Shown here: piece by piece, positions 16,254-24,517 of the stretch
How positions within the stretch are numbered: position 1 is the first letter of the stretch
Layout of the letters: each line of letters starts with the position of its first letter
Assembly (NCBI RefSeq): GCF_027484545.1
Contig: NZ_JAIXST010000158.1
Span: 1-54,667, forward strand
Direction of reading: 5' to 3'
DNA: 54,667 bases
Source of the DNA: Runella sp.
Lineage (GTDB): Bacteria > Bacteroidota > Bacteroidia > Cytophagales > Spirosomataceae
The notes under the pieces: generated by a model
What the model saw: only the letters and a program-made list of their open reading frames with translations
The model's database searches: none
Told to the model about the DNA's origin: nothing
Translations under genes and position numbers: made by a program

Positions 16254-16799
16254 TTAATCAATCATTGACACTTCGTAGCCCTGTTTGCGAAGGGTAGCCA
16301 AAATGGTTTTTTCCGACGTCTTTCCTAAATAATAACGGACCGAAACCACTTCGTCATTCAACTTAATTTGGGAAGGGACCACTCCTTCTACCGATTGAAG
16401 CGTATTATTCAATTTTTCTACCGATTGCAAAGGCTTTTGAAATTCAAATTGTGCTACCCGCGTACTGCGAATACGTTCAAATTGTGCTTGAGCCAATTGG
16501 CTGTCTTCGGCTTGAAAATAGCGGTGAGGAATGAGATTTAAGACAATGGTAAGACCTACAGTAACCCATAGAACTCGCTTTTCAAAAAGTGTGGCATGGT
16601 GAGCCGGGCGAAAGTATAAATCATAAAATGACCAAGCCAACACTCCTAATTGCAACACAATGAGTGGAGTACGATATTCGGCTAACCAACTGATAGAAGC
16701 TCCGTTAAACAAAACCACAAATAGAGGTAACCAGCAGCACAACAGATGCACAAGCCCTGTTAATCCAACATTTAATGTAACTGAAATAATTTTCGCCAT
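16254..16799 (-). CDS. MerC-like membrane protein with C-terminal HMA-type fold
   Basis: Membrane protein of 181 residues. The first helix carries VHLLCCWLPL, a Cys pair inside the membrane as in MerC/MerT-type metal carriers. Two more helices follow (about 42-57 and 76-92). The C-terminal 65 residues have the length and pattern of a heavy-metal-associated ferredoxin fold (QSVEKLNNTLQSVEGVVPSQ, VSVRYYLG, TILATLRKQGYEV) but lack its CxxC. I chose the ATG at 16799: the upstream ATG at 16811 lies inside the operator and would give almost no leader. Together with the His-rich lipoprotein it makes a two-gene metal-handling unit; the metal is unknown. Confidence 0.7.
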   Translation of the reverse strand: MAKIISVTLNVGLTGLVHLLCCWLPLFVVLFNGASISWLAEYRTPLIVLQLGVLAWSFYDLYFRPAHHATLFEKRVLWVTVGLTIVLNLIPHRYFQAEDSQLAQAQFERIRSTRVAQFEFQKPLQSVEKLNNTLQSVEGVVPSQIKLNDEVVSVRYYLGKTSEKTILATLRKQGYEVSMID

Positions 16800-16804
16800 G
16801 ACTA

Positions 16805-16823
16805 TTTGCAACTATATTGCAAA
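16805..16823. promoter_or_regulatory. Palindromic operator over the start of the metal-handling operon
   Basis: Perfect 7-bp inverted repeat TTTGCAA-CTATA-TTGCAAA. It overlaps the 3' end of the -7 element and the predicted transcript start near 16813, the position expected for a repressor site. The layout suggests a Fur/Zur- or ArsR-type metal regulator; the regulator itself is not in the window. Confidence 0.65.
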
Positions 16824-16827
16824 AGTA
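16820..16827 (-). promoter_or_regulatory. -7 element of the metal-handling operon
   Basis: TACTTTTG on the minus strand, an exact TAnnTTTG match. The -33 box is only TTT/TTA at 19 bases. A start near 16813 leaves about 14 bases of leader before the ATG at 16799. Confidence 0.55.
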
Positions 16828-16908
16828 CTAACAAAATTTCATCATTAAAAAGTTTGCCCGGATTGCTTTTTTAATAAAAATAGTTTCCATCGTCAACAAT
16901 CAGATTTT

Positions 16909-18102
16909 ATGCAAAAAATTGCTATGCTTGGCTCAGGTTTTATTGGGCGCTTTTATGCCGATTCTATTCACGGTCAACGCAGCCGCGACCGCGTCACTGC
17001 TATCTATGCCCGCAGTGAAGCCAATGCCAAAAAATTTGCCAACGATTACGGCTGTGATTTTTGGTCTACCGATATGGAAGAAGTAATTGCTCACCCCGAA
17101 GTTACCATGGTGTGTGTAGCCTTGCCTAACAACCTTCACGAAGCTGCGGTCATGCTGTGTGTAAAACACAAAAAAGCCGTTGTCAGCACAAAACCTCTCG
17201 GACGCAATGCCGATGAAGCTCTCCGAATGATGCAGGCCGTGGAAGAGTCGGGTGTATTTGGAGGCTACCTGGAAGATCTTTGTTATACCCCCAAATTTTT
17301 AAAATCACTAAAAAGTGTCAAAGAAGGAGCCTTGGGCAGAATTTTATGGGCAAAATCTCGTGAAACGCACCCGGGACCGCACAGCAACTGGTTTTGGGAT
17401 AAAGAACAGGCGGGCGGTGGATGTATCCTTGACTTAGGCTGTCACTGCATCGAAATTTCTCGAAATTTTATTGGGAAAGATATCAGACCTGTTGAGGTAA
17501 TGTGTTGGGCCGCTACCCAAGTCAAACCAATCGATGCCGAAGACCATGCCATTGCTTTGGTCAAATACGAAAACGGAGCTATCGGCCAGTTTGAAGTAAG
17601 CTGGACATTTCGGGGTGGAATGGACCTACGCGACGAGGTGATGGGGACAGAGGGCACCATTTGGATCAATAACTTCCTGCGTACAGGCTTTGAAATGTAC
17701 ACCAGCGGCAAAGGAGGCGACTACGTAGCCGAGAAAGCAGAGAGCAACACAGGATGGCTTTTTCCCGTCGGTGATGAAGTGAATGAGTTGGGTTACAATC
17801 ACATGTTTACGGATATGTTCAAATCGTATGAAGAAGGTGTAGAGCCTGCCGAAACATTTTACGATGGCTATGTTGTCAACGCTGTGATTGATGCCGCTTA
17901 CAAATCAGCGCAGACCAAACTTTGGGAACCTGTCAACTTACCCGTTTGGCGAGGTCAGGAAGGAGTCACTCAGGCATCTACCTTGGTGGACTATGACGCC
18001 GATTATTATTTAATCAAAAAAGAAGTAACGCACGACGGCCGTCACAAAATCATTTTGAAAGACAAAAAGACCAATGAAATCATTGAGCGCGATATTGTAT
18101 AA
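16909..18102 (+). CDS. Gfo/Idh/MocA-family NAD(P)-dependent oxidoreductase
   Basis: Cytoplasmic dehydrogenase of 397 residues, probably acting on a sugar, inositol or similar polyol. The N-terminal Rossmann fold starts with KIAMLGSGFIGRFYADSI, with GSGFIG as the dinucleotide loop. The family Lys motif appears as KAVVSTKPLGRNADEAL, where STKPL replaces the usual EKPL. The C-terminal substrate domain holds GGGCILDLGCHCIEISRNFIG; the H in DLGCH corresponds to the catalytic-site His. There is no signal peptide. It stands alone between divergent and convergent genes, so the substrate cannot be inferred from context. Confidence 0.88.
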   Translation: MQKIAMLGSGFIGRFYADSIHGQRSRDRVTAIYARSEANAKKFANDYGCDFWSTDMEEVIAHPEVTMVCVALPNNLHEAAVMLCVKHKKAVVSTKPLGRNADEALRMMQAVEESGVFGGYLEDLCYTPKFLKSLKSVKEGALGRILWAKSRETHPGPHSNWFWDKEQAGGGCILDLGCHCIEISRNFIGKDIRPVEVMCWAATQVKPIDAEDHAIALVKYENGAIGQFEVSWTFRGGMDLRDEVMGTEGTIWINNFLRTGFEMYTSGKGGDYVAEKAESNTGWLFPVGDEVNELGYNHMFTDMFKSYEEGVEPAETFYDGYVVNAVIDAAYKSAQTKLWEPVNLPVWRGQEGVTQASTLVDYDADYYLIKKEVTHDGRHKIILKDKKTNEIIERDIV

Positions 18103-18140
18103 GGGTCGCTTATCATTTATTTTTCGCATGTATACACATA

Positions 18141-18180
18141 AAAAAACGGGAAACATTTTTTGATGTTTCCCGTACCGTTT
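18141..18180. terminator. Bidirectional terminator
   Basis: Perfect 11-bp stem (ACGGGAAACAT, 18146-18156; complement 18163-18173), with A-run before and T-run after, between the convergent oxidoreductase and cold-shock genes. Confidence 0.85.
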
Positions 18181-18195
18181 TTAGGCAAAGAAAAA

Positions 18196-18390
18196 TTAGA
18201 TTTTCTTTACTTTAGTTGCGTTCAAGCCTTTCTTTCCATCAACGATTTCGTACTCTACACGGTCTTTTTCGCGAATAACTAAGCCGCCTAAGCCCGTTAC
18301 GTGTACAAAAATTTCTTTTTGAGACTCATCGTCCACAATGAAACCATATCCTCTTGCTTCATTGAAAAACTTTACTGTTCCTGTTTGCAT
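18196..18390 (-). CDS. CspA-family cold-shock protein
   Basis: Single cold-shock domain, 64 residues, that binds single-stranded RNA and DNA and loosens RNA structure. RNP1 is RGYGFIV and RNP2 is IFVHVT; the start MQTGTVKFFNEARGYGF is typical. The usual FVH-x-S continues here as HVTGL. The promoter lies about 190 bases upstream, giving an unusually long 5' leader, as known for cold-induced csp mRNAs. It is a single-gene unit with its own terminator. Confidence 0.95.
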   Translation of the reverse strand: MQTGTVKFFNEARGYGFIVDDESQKEIFVHVTGLGGLVIREKDRVEYEIVDGKKGLNATKVKKI

Positions 18391-18574
18391 TGTACTACAA
18401 AAATTAAGAAAATGAGAAAATGATTAAAGGGATTCATCGCTAATCACCTCATTTACAACAGCATTTCAAAGTGCTGACAGAAGCTAATCGTTGAGCAAAA
18501 GGCTTGAACGCTCAAAATTAGGTACGTGCCGACGCTGACTTTGTTTTGCTTTAACAATGAAGTTTTTCGCAACG
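18391..18574 (-). ncRNA. Long 5' leader of the cold-shock gene
   Basis: About 184 bases of untranslated leader are predicted from the promoter at 18581-18610. It holds small hairpins, for example CAGCA/TGCTG near 18460-18480 and TTGAGC/GCTCAA near 18493-18520. A temperature-sensing role is inferred by analogy with the enterobacterial cspA leader; no sequence likeness is claimed. Confidence 0.45.
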
Positions 18575-18580
18575 TTAAAA

Positions 18581-18610
18581 CAAATTTATAAAATTATTGT
18601 TATATGTCAA
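18581..18610 (-). promoter_or_regulatory. Promoter of the cold-shock gene
   Basis: TTG (18608-18610), 19 bases, TAAATTTG (18581-18588) on the minus strand: a full consensus match. Confidence 0.7.
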
Positions 18611-18635
18611 GGCATAGCGTCTGTTATTCAGGTGC

Positions 18636-18666
18636 TTGACAATGAAATTTGTATTTACTATCTTCG
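18636..18666 (+). promoter_or_regulatory. Promoter of the PspC-domain gene
   Basis: TTG (18636-18638), 20 bases, TATCTTCG (18659-18666; one mismatch to TAnnTTTG). Start near 18673 gives a 17-base leader to the ATG at 18690. It is divergent from the cold-shock promoter 25 bases away. Confidence 0.5.
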
Positions 18667-18689
18667 CTTTCAAACTTTGTAAAAACGCT

Positions 18690-18911
18690 ATGAATCGTTT
18701 CCGCTATTTTGTTGAAAACCAAGTTTTTGGCGTTTGTGCGCGTGTAGGGGAGGTACTAAATATTTCGGCAAGCAGTATTCGACTTTACTTTATATACGCC
18801 ACATTTCTAACCTTCGGTTCGCCAATTATCATTTATCTTGTAATGGCCTTTTGGATGGAGATTGGTAAACACCTGCGCCGTCATAAAAGCCCGACGATTT
18901 GGGAGTGGTAA
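18690..18911 (+). CDS. Small PspC-domain membrane protein
   Basis: A 73-residue protein with the PspC pattern: FVENQVFGVCARVGEVLNIS, then SSIRLYFIYATFLT and one long hydrophobic helix (about 35-57), ending in a charged tail (GKHLRRHKS). PspC proteins sense or buffer envelope stress in the inner membrane. Here the protein is close to one bare domain, as is common for stand-alone PspC genes in Bacteroidota. The ATG at 18690 is chosen because an upstream reading would start inside the promoter. Confidence 0.75.
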   Translation: MNRFRYFVENQVFGVCARVGEVLNISASSIRLYFIYATFLTFGSPIIIYLVMAFWMEIGKHLRRHKSPTIWEW

Positions 18912-18931
18912 CCCCCAAATCTCTTTTATTG

Positions 18932-19546
18932 TTACAATTTACTCTTCAAAAATGCTTTTACAACCTCCAATCCCCGGTGGAAATGACGGTTGTTGGGAAT
19001 AATCAGGTCGGCATCTGCTTTAGAAGGCTTAATAAATTGCTCATACGTTGGAAAAACGTGATTTTCCCAACGATACAGCACATCGGTAAGATCGTAACCA
19101 CGTTCAACTTGGTCGCGAATAATGCGACGTTTTAATTTGATGTGTTCTTTTGCATCAATAAAAATTTTGAGGTCTAACAACTCCGCAATCTCTTTAAAAT
19201 AGAACACAAATATTCCTTCCACCACAATAATCGGCGTAGGCCGAAAGTTCAGCATTTGAGGAATAATATTAGGGTTATTGAAGGTATATTCCAATTTTTG
19301 TACTGTACGCCCTTCCCTTAGCTCAATGATATGCTCAGCGTAGGTTCGATGATTAATAGCGCTTGGTAAATCAAAATTATGAACTCCGTTTTCATCCACA
19401 GGAACCTCGGTTCGAGCGCGATAATAATGGTCTTGGGAAATCAGACAAATCTCATCTTCGGAGAAAGCACCCATCAAACTGTTCAAAAAATACGTTTTTC
19501 CCGATGCACTCCCGCCCGTGATGCCAACGATAAAAGGTTTTTTCAT
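18932..19546 (-). CDS. udk: Uridine kinase
   Basis: Phosphorylates uridine and cytidine in pyrimidine salvage. The 204-residue protein starts VGITGGSASGKTYF (P-loop). SQDHYYR corresponds to the DxFY motif for nucleoside binding, NFDLPSAI is the conserved NFDxPxA element, and IIVVEGIFVFY is the Walker B region. RRIIRDQVERGYD is the usual lid segment. Full family length, no signal peptide. It converges with the pspC gene, with 20 bases between them. Confidence 0.93.
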   Translation of the reverse strand: MKKPFIVGITGGSASGKTYFLNSLMGAFSEDEICLISQDHYYRARTEVPVDENGVHNFDLPSAINHRTYAEHIIELREGRTVQKLEYTFNNPNIIPQMLNFRPTPIIVVEGIFVFYFKEIAELLDLKIFIDAKEHIKLKRRIIRDQVERGYDLTDVLYRWENHVFPTYEQFIKPSKADADLIIPNNRHFHRGLEVVKAFLKSKL

Positions 19547-19622
19547 GCGGTAAAGTTACGTGACCACCGCTAAATACCGAACTTATGGCACTGAAATTGT
19601 TCAGGATGCCACAACAAATTGT

Positions 19623-19818
19623 TAGTTTTGCAATTATTTACTCATTTTAATCATGCTATTGATTCGATTACATACTTCCTGGTTCCGATGTTGCTGATAG
19701 CACGTTCTGAAAAATCATTCTCAATCGCATCGGCGCTGGGCACGGTACGCCGCAGCGGCCCCGTGGCGTCCGACGCATCGGCGTACCGAACTTTATTTAG
19801 CATAGCAATCATAACATC
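19623..19818 (+). promoter_or_regulatory. Probable -7 element and GC-rich leader of cysS
   Basis: TAGTTTTG at 19623-19630 fits the -7 consensus; the -33 box is weak. The roughly 180-base leader holds a locally GC-rich palindrome: GGTACGCCG near 19744 pairs with CGGCGTACC near 19785, and GCATCGGCG occurs twice. I could not match it to a known riboswitch or T-box, and it does not fold as a tRNA by eye. Confidence 0.4.
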
Positions 19819-21354
19819 ATGAATCAGCCCCTCAAGGTTTATAACTCACTTACTCGCCAAAAAGAATTATTTGAACCCCTCAGCCCGCCTTACGTGGGTA
19901 TGTACGTTTGTGGACCAACCGTCTACAACTACGTACACTTAGGGAACGTTCGCACCTTTTTAACATTCGATACCCTGTTTCGGTACCTTTCACACATTGG
20001 CTACAAAGTCCGCTACGTGCGCAATATCACCGACGTAGGCCACCTCGTAGGCGATGGCGACGATGGAGAAGATAAAATCGGTAAAATGGCCAAACTGGAG
20101 AAGTTGGAACCGATGGAAATCGTTCAGCGGTATACCAATGATTTTCACCAAGTATTGGAGCAACTTAATTTTCGTACGCCAAGTATTGAGCCTACGGCAA
20201 CGGGGCACTTAATAGAACAAATCGAAGCTGTCAAAGACCTCATTGGAAAAGGACTGGCTTATGAATCCAACGGTTCGGTGTATTTTGACATTAATCAATA
20301 CAATGCCAACGGAAACAACTACGGAAAACTTTCGGGCCGGGTATTGGATGAACTTCTGACCGAAACCCGCGAACTGGAAGGGACCAGCGAAAAACGCAAT
20401 CCGCTTGACTTTGCCATTTGGAAAAACGCCGCACCCGAACACCTCATGCAATGGGAATCCCCTTGGGGCAGAGGTTTTCCGGGCTGGCATTTGGAATGTA
20501 CCTGCATGAGTACCAAATACTTGGGAAAACAATTTGACATTCATGGTGGTGGTATGGATTTAAAATTCCCGCACCACGAGTGCGAGATTGCGCAGGGAAC
20601 GGGTATCAACGGAACAGACCCGGTGCGGTATTGGATGCACTCCAATATGCTGACCGTCAATGGACAGAAGATGTCAAAATCGCTGGGGAATTCGTTTTTA
20701 CCGAGAGAATTGTTTGCCGGAAATCACCCGCTGCTTGAGCAGGCATACAGCCCTATGACCGCGCGATTTTTTATGTTACAATCGCAATATCGCAGCACGC
20801 TGGATTTTTCCAATGATGCCCTCAAAGGCTCCCAAAAAGCCTACAAACGCTTGATGAATGGATTGAAAATCATCAAATCCATGGCGTATATTCCTGCTGA
20901 TGTGGCTGATTCTGGCGAGGAAGTAGGATTAAAGGTTTCAACACCCTGTGTTCAAATTGACGAAAAGAAGGTTGCCGATATTAAAAAATCCGTTCAGAAT
21001 TTTTACGAGGCAATGAACGACGACCTCAATACGGCCGTTGCGATAGCCCAATTGTTTAATCTGTTGAAATACATCAACATGCTTTTCCTGAACCAATTGG
21101 TTCCCGCTTCACTGGGAGAAGAAGGGTTTGGCTTGTTGAAAGAAAAATTTGTCACTTTTACGGAAGAATTATTGGGTTTGCTCGAAGAAAGAAGCGAAAA
21201 TGATGCGGTATTGAGCGGAATGCTCGATTTGTACCGCGAATACAAAGCCACCCAACAATACGACAAGGTGGATCAGATTCGTTCGTATTTCAAAGCCCAA
21301 AATTTAGTAATCCGAGACATGAAACATCGGATTGATTGGGCGTATGAGGAGTAA
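19819..21354 (+). CDS. cysS: Cysteinyl-tRNA synthetase
   Basis: Charges tRNA-Cys with cysteine. Class I synthetase of 511 residues. The HIGH box is HLGN (YNYVHLGNVRTF), preceded by zinc ligand C in MYVCGPTVYN; other zinc ligands are in HLECTCMS and FPHHECEIAQ; the KMSKS loop is QKMSKSLGNS. The C-terminal part (about 330-511) is the helical anticodon-binding region. The ATG at 19819 is the only sensible start (MNQPLKVYNSLTRQKE). Confidence 0.97.
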   Translation: MNQPLKVYNSLTRQKELFEPLSPPYVGMYVCGPTVYNYVHLGNVRTFLTFDTLFRYLSHIGYKVRYVRNITDVGHLVGDGDDGEDKIGKMAKLEKLEPMEIVQRYTNDFHQVLEQLNFRTPSIEPTATGHLIEQIEAVKDLIGKGLAYESNGSVYFDINQYNANGNNYGKLSGRVLDELLTETRELEGTSEKRNPLDFAIWKNAAPEHLMQWESPWGRGFPGWHLECTCMSTKYLGKQFDIHGGGMDLKFPHHECEIAQGTGINGTDPVRYWMHSNMLTVNGQKMSKSLGNSFLPRELFAGNHPLLEQAYSPMTARFFMLQSQYRSTLDFSNDALKGSQKAYKRLMNGLKIIKSMAYIPADVADSGEEVGLKVSTPCVQIDEKKVADIKKSVQNFYEAMNDDLNTAVAIAQLFNLLKYINMLFLNQLVPASLGEEGFGLLKEKFVTFTEELLGLLEERSENDAVLSGMLDLYREYKATQQYDKVDQIRSYFKAQNLVIRDMKHRIDWAYEE

Positions 21355-21411
21355 CCGATTTACAGTGAGCGGACACATAGATAACGACCTATTTATTACT
21401 TTTTGAGTTTT

Positions 21412-21957
21412 ATGCAAAAACGGCGTTCTTATTTTAGCTATATCCTGTTAGCTGTCTTTGTACTGGCGGGGGCCTTGTATTTGGCAAGGCCGCTGCTGGT
21501 GGCAGATCGTAACGATTCGGTTGCTGTTTCAACTGCTCCCGAAACTCCAACTGCCCCTACAACGGCTCCGAATACGACAGGCGGGATTGTCAAGGAAGGA
21601 GAAGTCGTATTTCTGCACGGAGATAAGCGCATTCGTAAAATTGACGTTGAAATTGCGGAAAATGACACCGAGCGCCAAAAAGGATTGATGTTTAGACCTT
21701 TCTTATCTGACTCCGTAGGAATGCTGTTTGTTTTTGATGAGCCTTCTTCTCAATCTTTTTGGATGAGAAACACCATGATTTCGTTAGACATCATTTATGT
21801 AGGTCAAGACAAAAAAATTGTTTCTATTCAGAAAAAAGCCAAACCTTACTCAGAAGAGAGTTTGCCTTCTTTCGGCAATGCTCAATACGTAGTGGAAGTA
21901 AACGGAGGCTACTGCGATAAATACGGTATTCGCGTAGGTGATACGATTATATTCTGA
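21412..21957 (+). CDS. DUF192 domain protein with N-terminal membrane anchor
   Basis: A 181-residue protein of unknown function. The N-terminal helix (about 9-25) anchors or exports it; a Thr/Pro/Ala-rich linker follows; residues about 70-181 are a complete DUF192 domain, with TERQKGLMFRPFL, GMLFVFD, FWMRNTMISLDIIYV and EVNGGYCDKYGIRVGD. The domain is a small beta barrel found mostly in exported proteins. The ATG at 21412 is preferred over an in-frame TTG three codons upstream. It follows cysS by 57 bases and may be co-transcribed with it. Confidence 0.85.
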   Translation: MQKRRSYFSYILLAVFVLAGALYLARPLLVADRNDSVAVSTAPETPTAPTTAPNTTGGIVKEGEVVFLHGDKRIRKIDVEIAENDTERQKGLMFRPFLSDSVGMLFVFDEPSSQSFWMRNTMISLDIIYVGQDKKIVSIQKKAKPYSEESLPSFGNAQYVVEVNGGYCDKYGIRVGDTIIF

Positions 21958-21999
21958 TGAATATGCGTTTGTTCTAAACATCTAATAAATCAACCATAT

Positions 22000-22028
22000 A
22001 AAGTCTCCCCTAAGTGGGTGGAGATTTA
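22000..22028 (+). terminator. Hairpin after the DUF192 gene
   Basis: AAAGTCTCC and GGAGATTT pair with one bulge around a short loop. The wording (ctcccctaagtgggtggagatttag) looks like a dispersed palindrome more than a classic terminator, and no T-run follows. Confidence 0.4.
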
Positions 22029-22103
22029 GTGGGGGGTTACTTGACAACAATTTTGGCGCAGATTTTGCGTACTATATTGTGATAAAAACGCAAAGTTATT
22101 TCC

Positions 22104-24479
22104 ATGAAGTGCTTGATTACGTGTGTACTGCTGTTGTTTTTGGGTGCGGGGGCTTGGGCCAGACACATCGTAGGAGGAGATATTGCCATTTCTAAACGCG
22201 GCACTGCTGCTGGTGATTTTACGCTGACCCTCACCCTTATCGACGACGAAGTTTTAGGTACTACCGATGACAAAGCGTTTATTTCCATTTTTCGTAAAAG
22301 TAACAACACTCGCTTAGAAGATTTCTCTTTAACTCGTACACTTAAACAAGAGTTACCATATACCAACGCCCGTTGCGTAGGCAGTGCAGCCGCCTCTCGA
22401 ATTACACTGATCCGTTATGCGGCTGATATTACCCTCTCATCCACTACTTACAATGACCCCGAGGGCTATTATCTGGCGTGGGAGGAATGTTGTCGCAACA
22501 ATACTATCACCAACCTGCAGACCCCAAGTAAAGTCGGATTGGCATTTTATGCCGAAATCCCTCCTATCAATACGCGTAACAGCTCCCCTACTTTCAAGAC
22601 GCCTGAAATCAAGTACGTCTGCGTCGGTAAAAATTTTGAAGTGGATTTTGGAGCATCTGATGCTGACGGCGATGCCTTGAAATATACCCTTGTAACTCCT
22701 CTAATTGGTTCTACTGACGGCGGCGGTACATTTCCCACAAAAGCAAAACAAGGCCCTTATAATCGCGCGGTTTGGAATGCCGGCTTCGATAGCACCAATG
22801 CCATTGTAGCCACAAGACCTTTACGAATAGATGCTAAAACAGGCAAGATAACCCTTACTGCTTCGCAATTAGGCGTTTTTGCATTTGCAGTTCGCTGTGA
22901 AGAATCGCGCAATGGTGTAAAAATTGGCGAGGTGCGCAGAGAATTTGTATTTAACGTAGTGGATTGTATTTCTGAATCGCCAACTCCCGTTACCATTGCC
23001 ATAAAACAGGCCGCTTCCGGGGTAACTTTTGAGACACAACCTAATGGCCATATTGGTTCTATACAACTATGTAAAGGCGATTCTGCCATACTGAAAGCCG
23101 ATGATGAAGACCCAAAGTGGACATATCAATGGCAATTAAACGGGCAACCCATCAACGGGACTACCAAATCAACCTTTGCCGTTAAGCAATCGGGGAATTA
23201 TACGATTGTAAAGCGATTTGCTCAAAGTTGCAGCACTGAAGATTCTACAGCAAATATGACCGCAGTAAGCGTCAAAACTACTCCTACCGTACAGATTACT
23301 TCCAGTCGCCCCCTGCCATTGTGTGATAGTGACAGTACAAATTTGAGTGTTCAGGTAAGTAGCAACAGTACTGTTCGTTGGCAACGCAACGGTCAAAACA
23401 CTGGCAATGAGGGCAGTACTTTATTTCACGTGAAATCAGGAACTTATAGCGTTTTTGTCACTGATGAAGCCTCTAAATGCGTCGCTAAAGACAGCTTGAT
23501 TGTGCGAGTTGTCTTGGGCCCTTCTGCAGCTATTTCATTGACGGGAACGCCCATTTTTTGCTCAAGTGATTCGGTAAAATTAATTACGCCCAAAAACAGC
23601 GCTTACGAATACGTTTGGTTTTTAGGTGATTTTCCCCTCGTTCAGGCGATTGAAAATGAATATTATCCTCAGAAATCAGGGAAATACAGTGTTGCCGTGG
23701 TAGATACTGCCACCAAGTGTGCGACGCGCTCTTCTATGTATGATTTAGTAGTAAAGCCTTCGCCCGTTGTCACTCTTGATTCCATTGCTCCGCTTTGTAC
23801 TTCGGGTCTACAGGCAATTTCCTTGGTCGGTACGCCCGCAGGAGGAATTTTCAGCGGTCGTGGCGTAGCAGGAAGCCGATTTATTACCCAAAATCTTACG
23901 GCTGGAAGTTATCCCATTACGTATACCTTTACCAATATGGAAGGGTGTTCCGGAACAGACACGAAATTAGCTCGAATCTCCCCTCCCCCACGCCTGGAAA
24001 TCCCTAAAACCTTGGTCGTTTTACGCGGCGACAGCGTAGAAATCAAGACATCAATTCCCCAAAACACGACTGTTACCTGGTTTCCAAGCATTGGTTTAAG
24101 TAACCCTCAATCAGCCCGCCCTCATGCCAGCCCGGACAGAACGACCACTTATAAAATCACCGTCACCACTGAACAGGGATGTGCCGTAGAAGGTGAAGTG
24201 ACCGTAACAGTCATTGACCTTACTATTCCGAACGGTTTTACGCCCAACAACGACGGGGCTAACGATACGTGGGAAATTGCGGGAATTAAAGAGTATCCCA
24301 ATTGCACGGTTGAAATTTTTAACCGTTGGGGAAATGTGATTTACAGTAACAAAGGCTACGAAACTCCCTGGGATGGCAAATGGAACGGCGAGTCTGTACC
24401 CGTCGGAGCCTATTATTACCACATCTATTTACGAGAAGTTGAGTATAAATTGACGGGAAGTTTGAACGTGATTCGGTAA
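22104..24479 (+). CDS. T9SS-secreted surface protein with Ig-like repeats and CHU_C-type C-terminus
   Basis: Secreted protein of 791 residues with a Sec signal peptide (about 1-19, AWA before R). The N-terminal half has beta-rich domains, with Cys pairs such as EECCRNNT. The middle holds several Ig/PKD-like repeats: CKGDSAILKADDE then WQLNGQPINGTTKSTF, and again WQRNGQ and GTYSVFVTDEASKC. The last 85 residues are the type B sorting domain of T9SS: PNGFTPNNDGANDTWEI, VEIFNRWGNVIYSNKGY, WDGKWNGE, VPVGAYYYHI. Such domains send proteins across the outer membrane, often as adhesins or gliding-related surface proteins. No catalytic domain is seen. Confidence 0.88.
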   Translation: MKCLITCVLLLFLGAGAWARHIVGGDIAISKRGTAAGDFTLTLTLIDDEVLGTTDDKAFISIFRKSNNTRLEDFSLTRTLKQELPYTNARCVGSAAASRITLIRYAADITLSSTTYNDPEGYYLAWEECCRNNTITNLQTPSKVGLAFYAEIPPINTRNSSPTFKTPEIKYVCVGKNFEVDFGASDADGDALKYTLVTPLIGSTDGGGTFPTKAKQGPYNRAVWNAGFDSTNAIVATRPLRIDAKTGKITLTASQLGVFAFAVRCEESRNGVKIGEVRREFVFNVVDCISESPTPVTIAIKQAASGVTFETQPNGHIGSIQLCKGDSAILKADDEDPKWTYQWQLNGQPINGTTKSTFAVKQSGNYTIVKRFAQSCSTEDSTANMTAVSVKTTPTVQITSSRPLPLCDSDSTNLSVQVSSNSTVRWQRNGQNTGNEGSTLFHVKSGTYSVFVTDEASKCVAKDSLIVRVVLGPSAAISLTGTPIFCSSDSVKLITPKNSAYEYVWFLGDFPLVQAIENEYYPQKSGKYSVAVVDTATKCATRSSMYDLVVKPSPVVTLDSIAPLCTSGLQAISLVGTPAGGIFSGRGVAGSRFITQNLTAGSYPITYTFTNMEGCSGTDTKLARISPPPRLEIPKTLVVLRGDSVEIKTSIPQNTTVTWFPSIGLSNPQSARPHASPDRTTTYKITVTTEQGCAVEGEVTVTVIDLTIPNGFTPNNDGANDTWEIAGIKEYPNCTVEIFNRWGNVIYSNKGYETPWDGKWNGESVPVGAYYYHIYLREVEYKLTGSLNVIR

Positions 24480-24517
24480 ATTGTTGTAAAATCGCACCAT
24501 CAAACCCCGACCTTTCT

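Noticed and set aside
19735-19795. T-box or tRNA in the cysS leader
   Set aside because: No T-box consensus or tRNA cloverleaf could be folded by eye, and T-boxes are not typical of Bacteroidota.
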